Shown here piece by piece: positions 34,111 through 43,087 of a DNA stretch of 64,000 bases (the first letter of the stretch is position 1; every line of letters starts with the position of its first letter). Below the pieces are notes generated by a model. It searched no databases, was not told the origin of the DNA, and saw only the letters and a program-made list of their open reading frames with translations. A program made the position numbers and the translations under genes. The stretch covers positions 3,782,001-3,846,000 of the forward strand of contig NZ_CP022521.1 in NCBI RefSeq assembly GCF_002234535.1, written 5' to 3'. This DNA is from Actinoalloteichus hoggarensis. Lineage in GTDB: Bacteria > Actinomycetota > Actinomycetes > Mycobacteriales > Pseudonocardiaceae.

Positions 34111-36399
34111 TCACCCCGTCACGGTGTAGGTCTCCCCCGCCGTCGCGGCCAGCAGCAGAACCTCCGTCGCTCGATCGACGTCCACCACGGCACCCGCCGA
34201 ATCGGTGACCGTGACGCGGGCCGCGCCGCCCGCGAACCGACCGACGCCGATGCGCAGCGGGCCGTCCCGCCCCGCGCGCAGCTCCGCTCTCGTCGGCAGG
34301 CCCGCCGACCACTTGACGCCCACCGTGACGTCGCCGCGCGCCCGCAGGCCCGTCACCGAGCCCGAAGGCCACGCCGCGGGCAGCGCGGGCAGCAGGTCGA
34401 CGACACCGAGGTGACTCTGCACCAGCATCTCGGCGATGCCCGCGGTGGCGCCGAGGTTCCCGTCGATCTGGAACGGCGGATGGGTGTCCCAGAGATTCGG
34501 CAGCACCGAGTGTCGCAGCTGGCCTGCGAGCATGGCGTGCGCACGGTCGCCGTCGCGCAGCCGCGCCCAGAGACCGATCCGCCAGGCCCGGCTCCAGCCG
34601 GTGCCGCCGTCACCGCGGGCGGTCAGGGAGACTCCGGCGGCCTCGGCGGCCGGACTGCCGGGTCTGATCGCCGTGCCGGGGTACAGCGCGAACAGCTGAG
34701 AGACGTGTCGGTGATCGTCGTCCGGGTCGTCCCAGTCCTGCCGCCATTCCTGCAGCTGGCCCCACGAGCCGATCCGGATGCCGGGGTCCAGCGCGGCGAG
34801 CGCCACGTCGAGCCTGGCGCGCAGCTCCTCGTCCCCGCCCAGCCGCGCGGCGGCGGCCAGGGTGGTCGTGAACAGGTGCGTCACGATCTGCTGCGACATC
34901 GCCGCGCCCGAGGTGAAGTCGCCGTGCTCCGGCGAGTAGCTCGGCGAGACCACCAGCGCCCCGTCACGGGGATCGGTGTGCAGGGTGTCCAGCCAGAACT
35001 CGCTCGCCTCCCGCAGCACCGGATACACGACGTCGCGCAGATAACGCTCGTCACCGGAGAACAGATACTGGTCGTAGAGCTGCTGTGTCAGCCAGGCCGC
35101 CGCCTCCGGAAACCAGAACGCCGTCGCCCAGTCGTGGACTCCGGTGAAGCCGAAGGGGTTGGTCTCGTTGTGCACCAGCCAGCCGCGGGCCCCGTGCATC
35201 GTCGCCGCGGTGCGGCGGCCCGGTGCGCGCAGGGCGTCGACGAAGGCATCGTAGGGGCCGGTCGTCTCGGCGAGGTTCGTCGACATCGCGGGCCAGTAGT
35301 TCATCTGAAGGTTGATGTTGACGTGGTAGTCGCCGCTCCACGGCGGGGTGGTGGAGTCGTTCCACACGCCCTGGAGGTTGGCGGGCAGCGATCCGTCCCG
35401 GGATGAGGCGATGAGCAGATAACGGCCGTAGGCGAAGAACAAGGCCTCCAGCGCGCGATCGGCGGCCGACGACCCACCGGTGTAGTCGGCGAGCAGGACG
35501 TCGGTGGCCGCGGCGGGCCACTGCTGTCCCACGTCCAGACTGACGCGCCCGAACAGGGCGGCGTGGTCGCCGACGTGGTCGGCGCGGAGGGTCGGATACC
35601 CTGCGGCGACGGCCCGATCCAGCGTCGCCGTGATCCGCTCGTGTGGATCGACTCCCCGGTAGTCGGGATACGCGCAGGCGTAGTCGGTGCCTGCCGCGAG
35701 CAGCACGGTCACCGCGTCGGCGCCGCTGACGGTGATCGACTCGCCGTCGTCGGTGACACTGCCGCCCTCGGCGAGCACCTGAATCTGTGCCTCGTACCGG
35801 AGTCCGTTGTCGGGCAGCGCGCCGCGCAGCGTCAGCCTGCCGCCCACGACGGTGCGGACCCCGCCCGGGTGCGGCGTCGCCATGCGCAGCGTGACGGACA
35901 CCGAACCGGGCCGGTCGGCGCTCAGTCTGCCCGCGATGACGCCGTGCGGATGGCTGGCGAGGTACTCGCGCTCGTGCCGGACCTCGCCGTCGCGATAGGC
36001 GACCCGCGCGACGGCCTCGGCCAGGTCGAGCTCGCGGCGGTAGTCGGCGGGTTCGACGGGTCCGTCCGGGAAGTGCAAGAGGACGTCGCCGAAGGGTTGG
36101 TAGGCGCCGAAGCCGCGGCGGGGCAGGCCGAGCCGATCGGCGACCCACTCCGGCGCGGCCCGCTGCTCGACGTCCAGTGTCCTTCGGACCTCGTCGAGCG
36201 CCGCGGGGCGCGGTGCTTCCCAGTCGCCGTGGTCGTAGCCCTGGGCCGATCCCGGCCCGCCGGTCCACAGGGTCTTCTCGTTGAACTGGAGTCGTTCGAC
36301 GGCCACCCCGCCGAACACGGCACCGCCGAGCGCGCCGTTGCCGATGGGCAACGACTCGGACTCCCAGGACTCGGCAGGCTCGTCGTACCAGAGGATCAT
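34111..36399 (-). CDS. GH95 alpha-L-fucosidase-like glycoside hydrolase
   Basis: ATG 36399 follows GGAGGTG by about 10 bases and gives 762 residues. It starts MILWYDEPAESWESESLPIGNGALGGAVFG, the GH95 N-terminal signature. GYDHGDWEAPRPAALDEVRR, LPANLQGVWNDSTTPPWSGDYHVNINLQMNYWPA (with the paired catalytic-site Asn), LVVSPSYSPEHGDF and HPPFQIDGNLGATAGIAEMLVQS follow in family order. GH95 enzymes are inverting exo-acting 1,2-alpha-L-fucosidases or related galactosidases. There is no signal peptide, so it acts on sugars inside the cell. No importer is adjacent; the importers at 9.6 and 47.9 kb are candidates. Confidence 0.94.
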   Translation of the reverse strand: MILWYDEPAESWESESLPIGNGALGGAVFGGVAVERLQFNEKTLWTGGPGSAQGYDHGDWEAPRPAALDEVRRTLDVEQRAAPEWVADRLGLPRRGFGAYQPFGDVLLHFPDGPVEPADYRRELDLAEAVARVAYRDGEVRHEREYLASHPHGVIAGRLSADRPGSVSVTLRMATPHPGGVRTVVGGRLTLRGALPDNGLRYEAQIQVLAEGGSVTDDGESITVSGADAVTVLLAAGTDYACAYPDYRGVDPHERITATLDRAVAAGYPTLRADHVGDHAALFGRVSLDVGQQWPAAATDVLLADYTGGSSAADRALEALFFAYGRYLLIASSRDGSLPANLQGVWNDSTTPPWSGDYHVNINLQMNYWPAMSTNLAETTGPYDAFVDALRAPGRRTAATMHGARGWLVHNETNPFGFTGVHDWATAFWFPEAAAWLTQQLYDQYLFSGDERYLRDVVYPVLREASEFWLDTLHTDPRDGALVVSPSYSPEHGDFTSGAAMSQQIVTHLFTTTLAAAARLGGDEELRARLDVALAALDPGIRIGSWGQLQEWRQDWDDPDDDHRHVSQLFALYPGTAIRPGSPAAEAAGVSLTARGDGGTGWSRAWRIGLWARLRDGDRAHAMLAGQLRHSVLPNLWDTHPPFQIDGNLGATAGIAEMLVQSHLGVVDLLPALPAAWPSGSVTGLRARGDVTVGVKWSAGLPTRAELRAGRDGPLRIGVGRFAGGAARVTVTDSAGAVVDVDRATEVLLLAATAGETYTVTG

Positions 36400-37416
36400 G
36401 CCGTTCGAACACCTCCGTCTGTCGTCGGCGGCCCGGTGCCATGACGAGCGACGCCGAGCCGAGATGCGACGGGCACGGCTGCCGTCCCCTCGACAACGAG
36501 GCGTCGGCCCGCGGGTCCTTCCGGGTGGTGCGACGACGTGCCACACCCCTGCACACCGCCACCGCCGACGCCGTGTGCCGGTCGTCACCGACGAACGTCA
36601 CCGGAGGGCGGTCCGCGTCGCCGCGGTGGTCGACGGCATGCGGACAGTCTGCCGCAGCGCCGCCGACACCGGCGGCGCGCCGCCCCGGTCCCCAGCGGCC
36701 GCGCAGCCACATCGCCGGCAGCTCCACCAACATCACCGTGGCGAAGTTCAGGACCAGCACCGTGGTGACGACGCCGAAGTCCACCACCCGCGCGGTGTTG
36801 ATCAGGGAGAACCCGATGCCGCCCGCCCCGACGATCTCGGCAGGGCCGCGGAGCGGATGCTCGTGTCCCGCAGGTAGAACGCGGGCCCGACCAGCGCCGT
36901 GCCGCGCCCGCGATCGACGCGACGACGATCGCGGCGCTGAGCAGCGCGTACGTGACGCCGCGTCGACGAACCGCCCACGGCGGCGTCACACGTCCCTCGG
37001 CCCGCGCCGCCGCGGAGCGACCGCTCGGCTCGACGGATGCCGGTGCCGGTGCCGCCGTGGTCGGGTCAGGCGACGGATCGGGCCGCTGACGCCCCGTCGA
37101 GGCCGGTCGCCGCCCCACCGAGCAGCGCGGCGCGGATCGTCCCCGAGACGAGCTCCACCGCGATGCACAGCGCCAGCACGACCCGTCAAGCCCGTCCCGG
37201 TCGTGCCGCGGGCTGTTCACCTCTCGTTCGGCTCGACCGACTCCTGTTCACTCGGTCACCCGATCGATCGGTCCCCTGACCGGCTGATCGGTCTGCGGGC
37301 CCTGTCGAGTGAGTCCGCACACCGCCTGCGCCGAACAACACCGACGCCCCCGGCGGCCACCCGGTCGCCTCCAGCCGAGAACGGCGTCCCGAGGGTGACG
37401 TGGGCGCGACCCGAGG
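36400..37416. other. Long spacer with a transporter remnant
   Basis: Only the permease-like remnant at 36660-36989 is recognisable. Confidence 0.55.
36660..36989 (-). pseudogene. Phosphonate ABC transporter permease (PhnE-like) remnant
   Basis: From GTG 36989 the minus strand reads VTPPWAVRRRGVTYALLSAAIVVASIAGA, like a PhnE first helix. After a frame change it gives TALVGPAFYLRDTSIRSAAL, and after another near 36840 EIVGAGGIGFSLINTARVVDFGVVTTVLVLNFATVMLVELPAMWLRGRWG. The last part matches the GAGGIGF...LRRR end of PhnE-type permeases. About 150 middle residues, including most helices, are absent. No partner ATPase or binding-protein gene is present. The 3' boundary is not sharp; the frame has no obvious stop before the GH95 start. 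Confidence 0.6.
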
Positions 37417-38262
37417 TCAGGGGCGCCAGTCGTCCGAGGGCAGCGACAGCCCCGCCTCGACGCCCATCAGTGACACTCCCCCGTCGACGAGGATCGAGGC
37501 GCCCGTGACGTAGGACGCGGCGGGCGAGGCGAGGAAGGCCGTCAGCGCCGCGACCTCCGTGACGCCGCCGGGTCTGCCCAGTGGCACACCTGGCCGGGGC
37601 AGCTCCCGCGGATCGACGTCCTCGCGCCGGTTCATCGCCGTGTTGATCTCGCCGGGCGCGACGGCGTTGACGGTGATCCCGTGGCGGGCGAGCTCCAGGG
37701 CCATCACCTTGCACAGCGCGCCCGCGCCCGCCTTCGCCGCCGAGTAGGCCGCGAATCCGACGCGGGGCAGATGCTCGTGCACGCTGGTGACGGTGATGAT
37801 CCGACCGCCTCGACCCGCCGCGATCATCCGTCTGGCGGCCCGCTGCGAGCAGAGGAACACCGCGTCCAGGTCGACGCGGTGCGTGTCGCGCCAGGTCTCA
37901 TACGAGGTGTCGAGGAAGTTCGAGTCGGTGGTGATCCCCGCGTTGTTCACCAGGATGTCGAGGCCGCCGAGGTCCTCGGCGAGAGCGTCGACCACGTCGG
38001 CGGCCCCGGGCAGCTCGGTCAACTCCACCTGCCGGATCGCGGCCCGCACCCCGAGTTCGCCGACCTCGTCGGCGAGTTCCCGGGCTGCCCGCTCGTCGGT
38101 GCGGTAGGTGATGCCCACGTGCACGCCTTGGCGAGCCAGTTCGAGCGCGACCGCCCTGCCGATGCCGGACTCCGAGCCGGTGACCACGGCGGCCCGATCG
38201 GCGGAGGGGACATCGGCGGGCAACGGGGCGAACGGGGTGGACATGCTGATCGAGTCCGTCAT
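37417..38262 (-). CDS. Short-chain dehydrogenase/reductase
   Basis: ATG 38262 gives 281 residues; an internal ATG at 38244 (MSTPFAPLP) is an alternative start. The NAD(P) motif is VVTGSESGIGRAVALELARQG, then the ILVNNAGIT motif and catalytic Y-x3-K in FAAYSAAKAGAGALCKVMALELARHGITVNAVAPGEINTAM. The end GASILVDGGVSLMG is typical of glucose-dehydrogenase-like classical SDRs. Substrate unknown. It is monocistronic, 368 bp from the upstream gene on the same strand. Confidence 0.93.
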   Translation of the reverse strand: MTDSISMSTPFAPLPADVPSADRAAVVTGSESGIGRAVALELARQGVHVGITYRTDERAARELADEVGELGVRAAIRQVELTELPGAADVVDALAEDLGGLDILVNNAGITTDSNFLDTSYETWRDTHRVDLDAVFLCSQRAARRMIAAGRGGRIITVTSVHEHLPRVGFAAYSAAKAGAGALCKVMALELARHGITVNAVAPGEINTAMNRREDVDPRELPRPGVPLGRPGGVTEVAALTAFLASPAASYVTGASILVDGGVSLMGVEAGLSLPSDDWRP

Positions 38263-38630
38263 GGTCCGGGATATACCGGACCTCGACGACAGACGCACGG
38301 CGGACGGGCACCGGGTACCGGGTACCGCCGAGCGTGCCAGAGATGACGCGACCACGCCGAGGCCCACGCCGCGCCGCCGGGTCACGGCTGGACCACGGCA
38401 CCGCTCGGCGGGCGTCGAGCGCACGTGGGAGCGGGGACGGCGGAGCGGAGCAGGCCGCTCGGTTCCGCGCGGGTGGGCCCGTTCGCCGTGTCCCGGCCCG
38501 CTGACCGGGTCCGGCCCGCACGACCGTCCTTCGACGGAGGGGGTCTCACCGATCCCTGATCCGCCCGCCGGCCCGCCCATCGGGCCGAGGGTGCCGCGCC
38601 GACGGATCGTGTCGCTCGGCGAGGCGTCCG
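38263..38630. other. Spacer upstream of the SDR gene
   Basis: No gene recognised. GGTACCGGGTACC near 38317-38329 is a short imperfect dyad. Confidence 0.45.
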
Positions 38631-39371
38631 TCAGGCATCGTCCACCGGAGGCGTGCGGTCGTCTCGGCGGGCCGCGCCGCCTCGGAGACGCGGTCGCCCG
38701 CAGCAGCCCCGACCTGCCGCCCGCAGTCGGGAGGAACGCCGGGGGCCGCCGCCGAGCCTGCGGCTCACCGCGGCACCGACGGCCGTCCCGGCCACCCCCT
38801 CCGCACCCATCACCATCAGGGACGCGGCCAGGCAGACACCGCAGGGCATCGCCGTCGCCGCGTCGATCACGTCCAGGATGTCGAGGTCGACGATCGCGAG
38901 CTCGGCCCCGCACCGCGCCCGCAACAGGGCCGGCCCCGGGTCCGGCGGCGGGCAGACGTGCACCAGCCTCCCCTGTTCCGACACCAGTCCGCTGCGCAGC
39001 CGGACCAGGCGTACCGGATCGAACTCCAGGACGTTCGGCGGCGGTGGACGCCTCCCCGCGGCGACCTCCGCGCACTCCCAGCACAGCCGGAAGCCCGGAG
39101 CACCGATACGGCGTCGGGCGCCCGATGCTCCGCCCGCGGTGTCTCGGCAGGTGTCGTCCCCCGGCTCGGGCCCGCCCGGGCCCGCCGCTTCGATGTCGAT
39201 CACGTCGGTGTCGGGTTCGGTCGCCGCACCGACGATCACGGAGCGGCAGCAGAGCGTGACCACCACGGTGCCGGTCGCCGGCCGCAGGCCGGCCACGAGG
39301 TGTCTGTCGCGACGCAGTCCGGTCTCGGACGTGGTGTCCTCGGCGAACCAGGCGTCGCGCTCGGCGTTCAT
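38631..39371 (-). CDS. Hypothetical protein with paired Cys motifs
   Basis: ATG 39371 overlaps the stop of the preceding small gene by 4 bases (ATGA), so the two are co-translated. The 246 residues start MNAERDAWFAEDTTSETGLRRDRHLVAGL. CxxC pairs occur in FRLCWECAEVA and MPCGVCLAA, with further Cys/His in LCCRS, HVCPPP and RARCGAELA, suggesting one or two zinc ribbons. The C-terminal 45 residues are Arg/Gly-rich. No known domain is recognised. The gene pair is divergent from the Scr1-type regulator. Confidence 0.65.
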   Translation of the reverse strand: MNAERDAWFAEDTTSETGLRRDRHLVAGLRPATGTVVVTLCCRSVIVGAATEPDTDVIDIEAAGPGGPEPGDDTCRDTAGGASGARRRIGAPGFRLCWECAEVAAGRRPPPPNVLEFDPVRLVRLRSGLVSEQGRLVHVCPPPDPGPALLRARCGAELAIVDLDILDVIDAATAMPCGVCLAASLMVMGAEGVAGTAVGAAVSRRLGGGPRRSSRLRAAGRGCCGRPRLRGGAARRDDRTPPVDDA

Positions 39372-39580
39372 CGGTTCGCCGCCACCCGCGTCTCCGCGGC
39401 ACGTATCCGTGCCCAGTCGCGCCTGCTGGGGCTTCTGCGCCTCGGATGGGTCTGGCGCCAGCAGCGCCAGGCGCAGTCCAGCGCGCCGAAGGCAAGCAAC
39501 GCGATACCGGTCGCGGCCACCACCGGGAACAGATGGTCTCCCGCGGTGTCCAGCGCACCGCTCAAGAACTGATCTCCCAT
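39368..39580 (-). CDS. Small single-span membrane protein
   Basis: ATG 39580 is preceded by GGAGGAG at a 3-base gap; an ATG at 39592 lacks a site. The 70 residues are MGDQFLSGALDTAGDHLF, one hydrophobic span PVVAATGIALLAFGALDCAW, and a strongly basic cytosolic tail (CWRQTHPRRRSPSRRDWARIRAA). It overlaps the next gene by 4 bases. Role unknown; the topology suggests an anchor or a small membrane partner for the Cys-motif protein. It is divergent from the Scr1/DUF397 pair, with about 300 bp between. Confidence 0.7.
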   Translation of the reverse strand: MGDQFLSGALDTAGDHLFPVVAATGIALLAFGALDCAWRCWRQTHPRRRSPSRRDWARIRAAETRVAANR

Positions 39581-39877
39581 GGTCTCCTCCATGAATGCTC
39601 TCGGGTGAGCCTGTCGTCGATCCACGCGAACGGCCTCGCACGGGCCGGGCCGACGATCCGAGGTGTCGCCACACGCTTCACCGGGCGCGGATCTCGCTCT
39701 GCGATCCACGGGGATCACCCGACACGCCCTCGGCAGGGAAGGTATCGAACCTTGTTCGCAAAACCTGAACTCAAGATTGAAATTCAGCCTTCCGAGTGAG
39801 TCCGACGACACGATGATGACGTTTGGGTACGGTGGGGGGCCGTTGATCCGCTGCCCGAGAAGGAAGGCAAGGCTGCG

Positions 39878-40726
39878 ATGTCTCTCGGACCCACCGCGCG
39901 GCGGCGCAGACTCGGCACGTCGCTCACCGAACTCCGAGCCGGTGCACGGCGCAGCCTCGCCGAGGCCGCGGAGCACATCGGCTGCAGTGCCGGGAAGATT
40001 CGAAACTGGGAGACCGGGCGGTCGGGCATCAAGAAGTTCGAGCTGACGGCACTGCTCGACTACTACGAGACACCCGAGACAGTACGGGATCTACTGGAAG
40101 AACTACGCAGAGAGGGCGCACAACGCGGATGGTGGTCGACATATCGGCTGCCCGAGTGGTTCAAACCCTATGTCGGTCTCGAACAGGCCGCCTCGGAGGT
40201 GCACAACTTCGAGATCGAGCTGGTTCCCGGTCTGATGCAGACCGAGGCGTACGCCAGGGAGATCCACTCGGCGGGCCGCCACATCACCGACCCGGCCGAC
40301 GTGGAGAAGCGGGTCGCCGCCCGGATGGAGCGCCAGCAGCGCCTGACGACTCCCGTGCCTCTCGAGCTGCGCGCCGTGGTCAGCGAGTCCGCGCTGTACC
40401 GTCAGATCGGCGGCCCGGCGACCATGGCGGAGCAGCTGCACCATCTGCGGCGGCTGAGCAGACTTCCTAATGTGATTCTTCAAGTTCTTCCGAACAGCGT
40501 CGGCACTCATCCGAGCCTGGCGGGCGGATTCACCCTTCTCCGGTTCGCCGCCCAGGAGGATCCCGATGTCGGATGGTCGGAGAATCCCTTGGGCGGGCAC
40601 ATCATCGAGGATCGTGACGACGTCGCAGCGCTGACATTCATGTTCGACGAGCTGCGCGGACTGGCTCTGTCCAAACGAGAGACGGCACAGCTCATCGCTA
40701 GGATAGTCGCGGAATTCACTCCCTGA
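39878..40726 (+). CDS. Scr1-type HTH regulator (DUF5753)
   Basis: ATG 39878 lies downstream of a GAGAAGGAAGG purine run. The 282 residues carry an N-terminal HTH at 12-65 (RLGTSLTELRAGARRSLAEAAEHIGCSAGKIRNWETGRSG) and a DUF5753 domain: WWSTYRLPEWFKPYVGLEQAASEVHNFEIELVPGLMQTEAYAREIH, LSRLPNVILQVLPNSVG and LRFAAQEDPDVGWSENP. WhiJ-like regulators of this family are normally followed by a small DUF397 gene, as here (18-bp gap). Such pairs act like antitoxin/toxin or repressor/anti-repressor modules in development. Confidence 0.94.
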   Translation: MSLGPTARRRRLGTSLTELRAGARRSLAEAAEHIGCSAGKIRNWETGRSGIKKFELTALLDYYETPETVRDLLEELRREGAQRGWWSTYRLPEWFKPYVGLEQAASEVHNFEIELVPGLMQTEAYAREIHSAGRHITDPADVEKRVAARMERQQRLTTPVPLELRAVVSESALYRQIGGPATMAEQLHHLRRLSRLPNVILQVLPNSVGTHPSLAGGFTLLRFAAQEDPDVGWSENPLGGHIIEDRDDVAALTFMFDELRGLALSKRETAQLIARIVAEFTP

Positions 40727-40743
40727 AGAGGAAGAGGCGCGGC

Positions 40744-40938
40744 GTGCATCCATTGACCAGTGTCCGGTGGCGTACCAGTAGTCGCAGCGCAAACGGCGGC
40801 CAATGCGTCGAGATCGGACAGACGGCCGATGTCGTCGGCATCCGTGATACGAAGGATCGCCAAGGCGGCGTGATCACCGTGGCACCTCGCGCATTCGACG
40901 CATTCCTGGCCGCCGCCAAGGACGATCGGCTCAGCTGA
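40744..40938 (+). CDS. DUF397 domain protein, partner of Scr1 regulator
   Basis: GTG 40744 follows GAGGAAGAGG. The 64 residues contain the DUF397 pattern VRWRTSSRSANGGQCVEIGQ, GIRDTKDRQGGVITVAPRAFDAFLAAAK. These small proteins work with the preceding Scr1/WhiJ-like regulator, probably by modulating its DNA binding. Placement 18 bp after the regulator supports one operon. Confidence 0.95.
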   Translation: MHPLTSVRWRTSSRSANGGQCVEIGQTADVVGIRDTKDRQGGVITVAPRAFDAFLAAAKDDRLS

Positions 40939-41348
40939 GCACCCCGGCACGTCGGCCGATGTCGATGTCGATGTGGTGACAATGGACCGGAGCGGGTGCC
41001 GCGCGAATAGCAGGCCACGCTCTTTCCACCCGTGAGCAGGCTGCGGAGTTCGACTTCTCCACGGTAAACGGGAAGTCCGGCCGGCCCCGTCGACGACGCA
41101 GTCATCCGGCAGCAGGCAGACCGATGACGGTCGTTCGATCCACGATCGCGTGATATGTCGACCGGACGGATGGCGATAACGGATCGGAAACGGTGCGGAG
41201 AGTCCGCCGGTGAATGTCCGGGGCTTCGTCCGCCCGACTGGCGCGGGCCCGCCTGCTCCAGGCGGGCCCGCGTGCGGCCTCGACGCCCGGCTCCGTCACT
41301 CGCCGCGAGGCCGCCCCCGTCCCGGTGCTCCCCGCGGCCGGAGCGGTC
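40939..41348. other. Convergent intergenic region
   Basis: No gene seen. Contains the strong hairpin at 41242-41272. Confidence 0.55.
41242..41272 (-). terminator. Perfect 14-bp hairpin downstream of fdhA
   Basis: CGCGGGCCCGCCTG and its exact complement flank a 3-base loop (CTC). It is 77 bp past the fdhA stop. No U-tract, but stability and position indicate a terminator, possibly for both converging units. Confidence 0.65.
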
Positions 41349-42572
41349 TCAGTTCCGCTGCGGCAGCAGGCCGTGCGGATCGAGCACGTACTTGCGGGCG
41401 GCGCCCTGATCGAACTCCTGGTATCCGCGCGGCGCCTCGGTCAGCGGGATCGTCCGCGCGTCGACGGCCTTGGCGATCTGCACCCGGTCGTGCAGGATCG
41501 CCATCATCAGCCTGCGGTGATACCGCATCACGGGGCACTGCCCGGTGGCGAAGGAATGCGACTTCGCCCAGCCGAGTCCGAAGTTCAGCGACAGCGAGCC
41601 CTGGCGTGCCGCCGCGTCCTCGGCGCCGGGATCTCCGGTGACGTACAGACCGGGGATCCCCAGGGAGCCGCCCGCCCTCGTCAGGTCCATCAGCGAGTTG
41701 AGCACCGTCGCGGGCTTCTCGGTGGTCGCGTCGCCGCCGTGGCCGCGTGCCTCGAACCCGACGGCGTCGACCGCCGAGTCGACCTCCGCGACGCCCAGCA
41801 GCTGCTCGATCTGCTCCCTCGGCTCGCCCTGCGAGATGTCGATGGTCTCGCACCCGAAGCTGCGTGCCTGGGCAAGCCGGTCCGCGTTGAGATCACCGAC
41901 GATGACCACCGCGGCACCGAGCAGCTGCGCGGAGGCCGCCGCGGCCAGCCCCACGGGGCCCGCGCCCGCGATGTAGACCGTCGACCCGACGCCGACCCCC
42001 GCCGTGACGCAGCCGTGGAACCCGGTCGGGAAGATGTCCGACAGCATCGTGAGGTCCAGGATCTTCTCCATCGCCTGGTCGCGATCGGGGAAGCGCAGCA
42101 CGTTCCAGTCGGCGTAGGGCACCATCACGTACTCGGCCTGGCCGCCGACCCAGCCGCCCATGTCGACGTATCCGTAGGCGGAGCCCGCCCGATCCGGGTT
42201 CACGTTCAGACAGATGCCCGTCTGACCCTCCTTACAGTTCCGGCATCGACCGCAGGCGATGTTGAACGGCACCGAGACGAGATCGCCCTGTTTGACGAAC
42301 TCGACATCGCGGCCGACCTCCACCACCTCGCCGGTGATCTCGTGGCCGAGCACCAGGCCCTCCGGCGCGGTCGTCCTGCCGCGCACCATGTGCTGATCCG
42401 AGCCGCAGATGTTCGTCGCGACGCATTTCAGGATCACTCCGTGATCGCAGCGGCGTCCCACATTGGCCGGATTGACGCCGGGACCGTCCTGCAGGGTGAG
42501 GCTCGGATAGCCGATGTCACGCACCTCGACCGCACCCTTGCCGACATAGGCGATCGCCTTGTTCCCCGTCAT
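41349..42572 (-). CDS. fdhA: Glutathione-independent formaldehyde dehydrogenase (zinc ADH family)
   Basis: The 407-residue product starts MTGNKAIAYVGKGAVEVRDIGYP, characteristic of FdhA. Catalytic zinc ligands are Cys in VATNICGSDQHMVRGR and His in LGHEITGEVV; the structural zinc site is ACGRCRNCKEGQTGIC. VYIAGAGPVGLAAAASAQLLGA is the NAD fold. The SDAVDAVGFEARGHG and GLGWAKSHSFATGQCPV segments also match FdhA. The enzyme oxidises formaldehyde, or dismutates aldehydes, with bound NAD and no glutathione. It is monocistronic and closed by a strong hairpin; GAGGTGA lies upstream of ATG 42572. Confidence 0.95.
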   Translation of the reverse strand: MTGNKAIAYVGKGAVEVRDIGYPSLTLQDGPGVNPANVGRRCDHGVILKCVATNICGSDQHMVRGRTTAPEGLVLGHEITGEVVEVGRDVEFVKQGDLVSVPFNIACGRCRNCKEGQTGICLNVNPDRAGSAYGYVDMGGWVGGQAEYVMVPYADWNVLRFPDRDQAMEKILDLTMLSDIFPTGFHGCVTAGVGVGSTVYIAGAGPVGLAAAASAQLLGAAVVIVGDLNADRLAQARSFGCETIDISQGEPREQIEQLLGVAEVDSAVDAVGFEARGHGGDATTEKPATVLNSLMDLTRAGGSLGIPGLYVTGDPGAEDAAARQGSLSLNFGLGWAKSHSFATGQCPVMRYHRRLMMAILHDRVQIAKAVDARTIPLTEAPRGYQEFDQGAARKYVLDPHGLLPQRN

Positions 42573-43087
42573 ATCGATCTGTCACCTCGCTCCTGACCGT
42601 CTCGTGCACACGGCGGCGTCGGGCACCGTGACCGGCGTCACCTCGAACCGGTCATCCTAGGAGCACCTCACGCGCGGTGCCACACCGACGACCTCGTCCC
42701 GCACGGGGAACGACCCAGCTGAGCTGCGACGACACCGCGTCGAGGTTCGATGTGCGGCCCGGTGGCACGACGTCACGTCGACACCATCCGTCGCACCATC
42801 ACCGACGGGGCGACGCCCACAGGGTCGTGCTGCGAGAGGGCGTCCCAGCCGGCGACGTCGCCGGCTGGGCGGACGGCCGCGGGATCCGATGGTCACCGAT
42901 CTAGGCGGTCGCCGCTCATGGTCCCCCGGTCCGCATCGATCGGTGCCGGCCCGGGCGCGGTCTGCCGGGCGGAGCAGGTGTCCGGGGCGATCCGCGACCC
43001 GTCGACCACGTCCCCGTTCACCGCCGCAGGATGACCTCTCGTCGTCAATCGGCCCGACGGCGCTGGTCATCGACGCAGACTGTCCGC
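42573..43087. other. Divergent promoter region, fdhA / SDR
   Basis: No gene recognised. CCGGCGACGTCGCCGG near 42850-42865 is a self-complementary word and might be an operator or hairpin. Confidence 0.5.
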
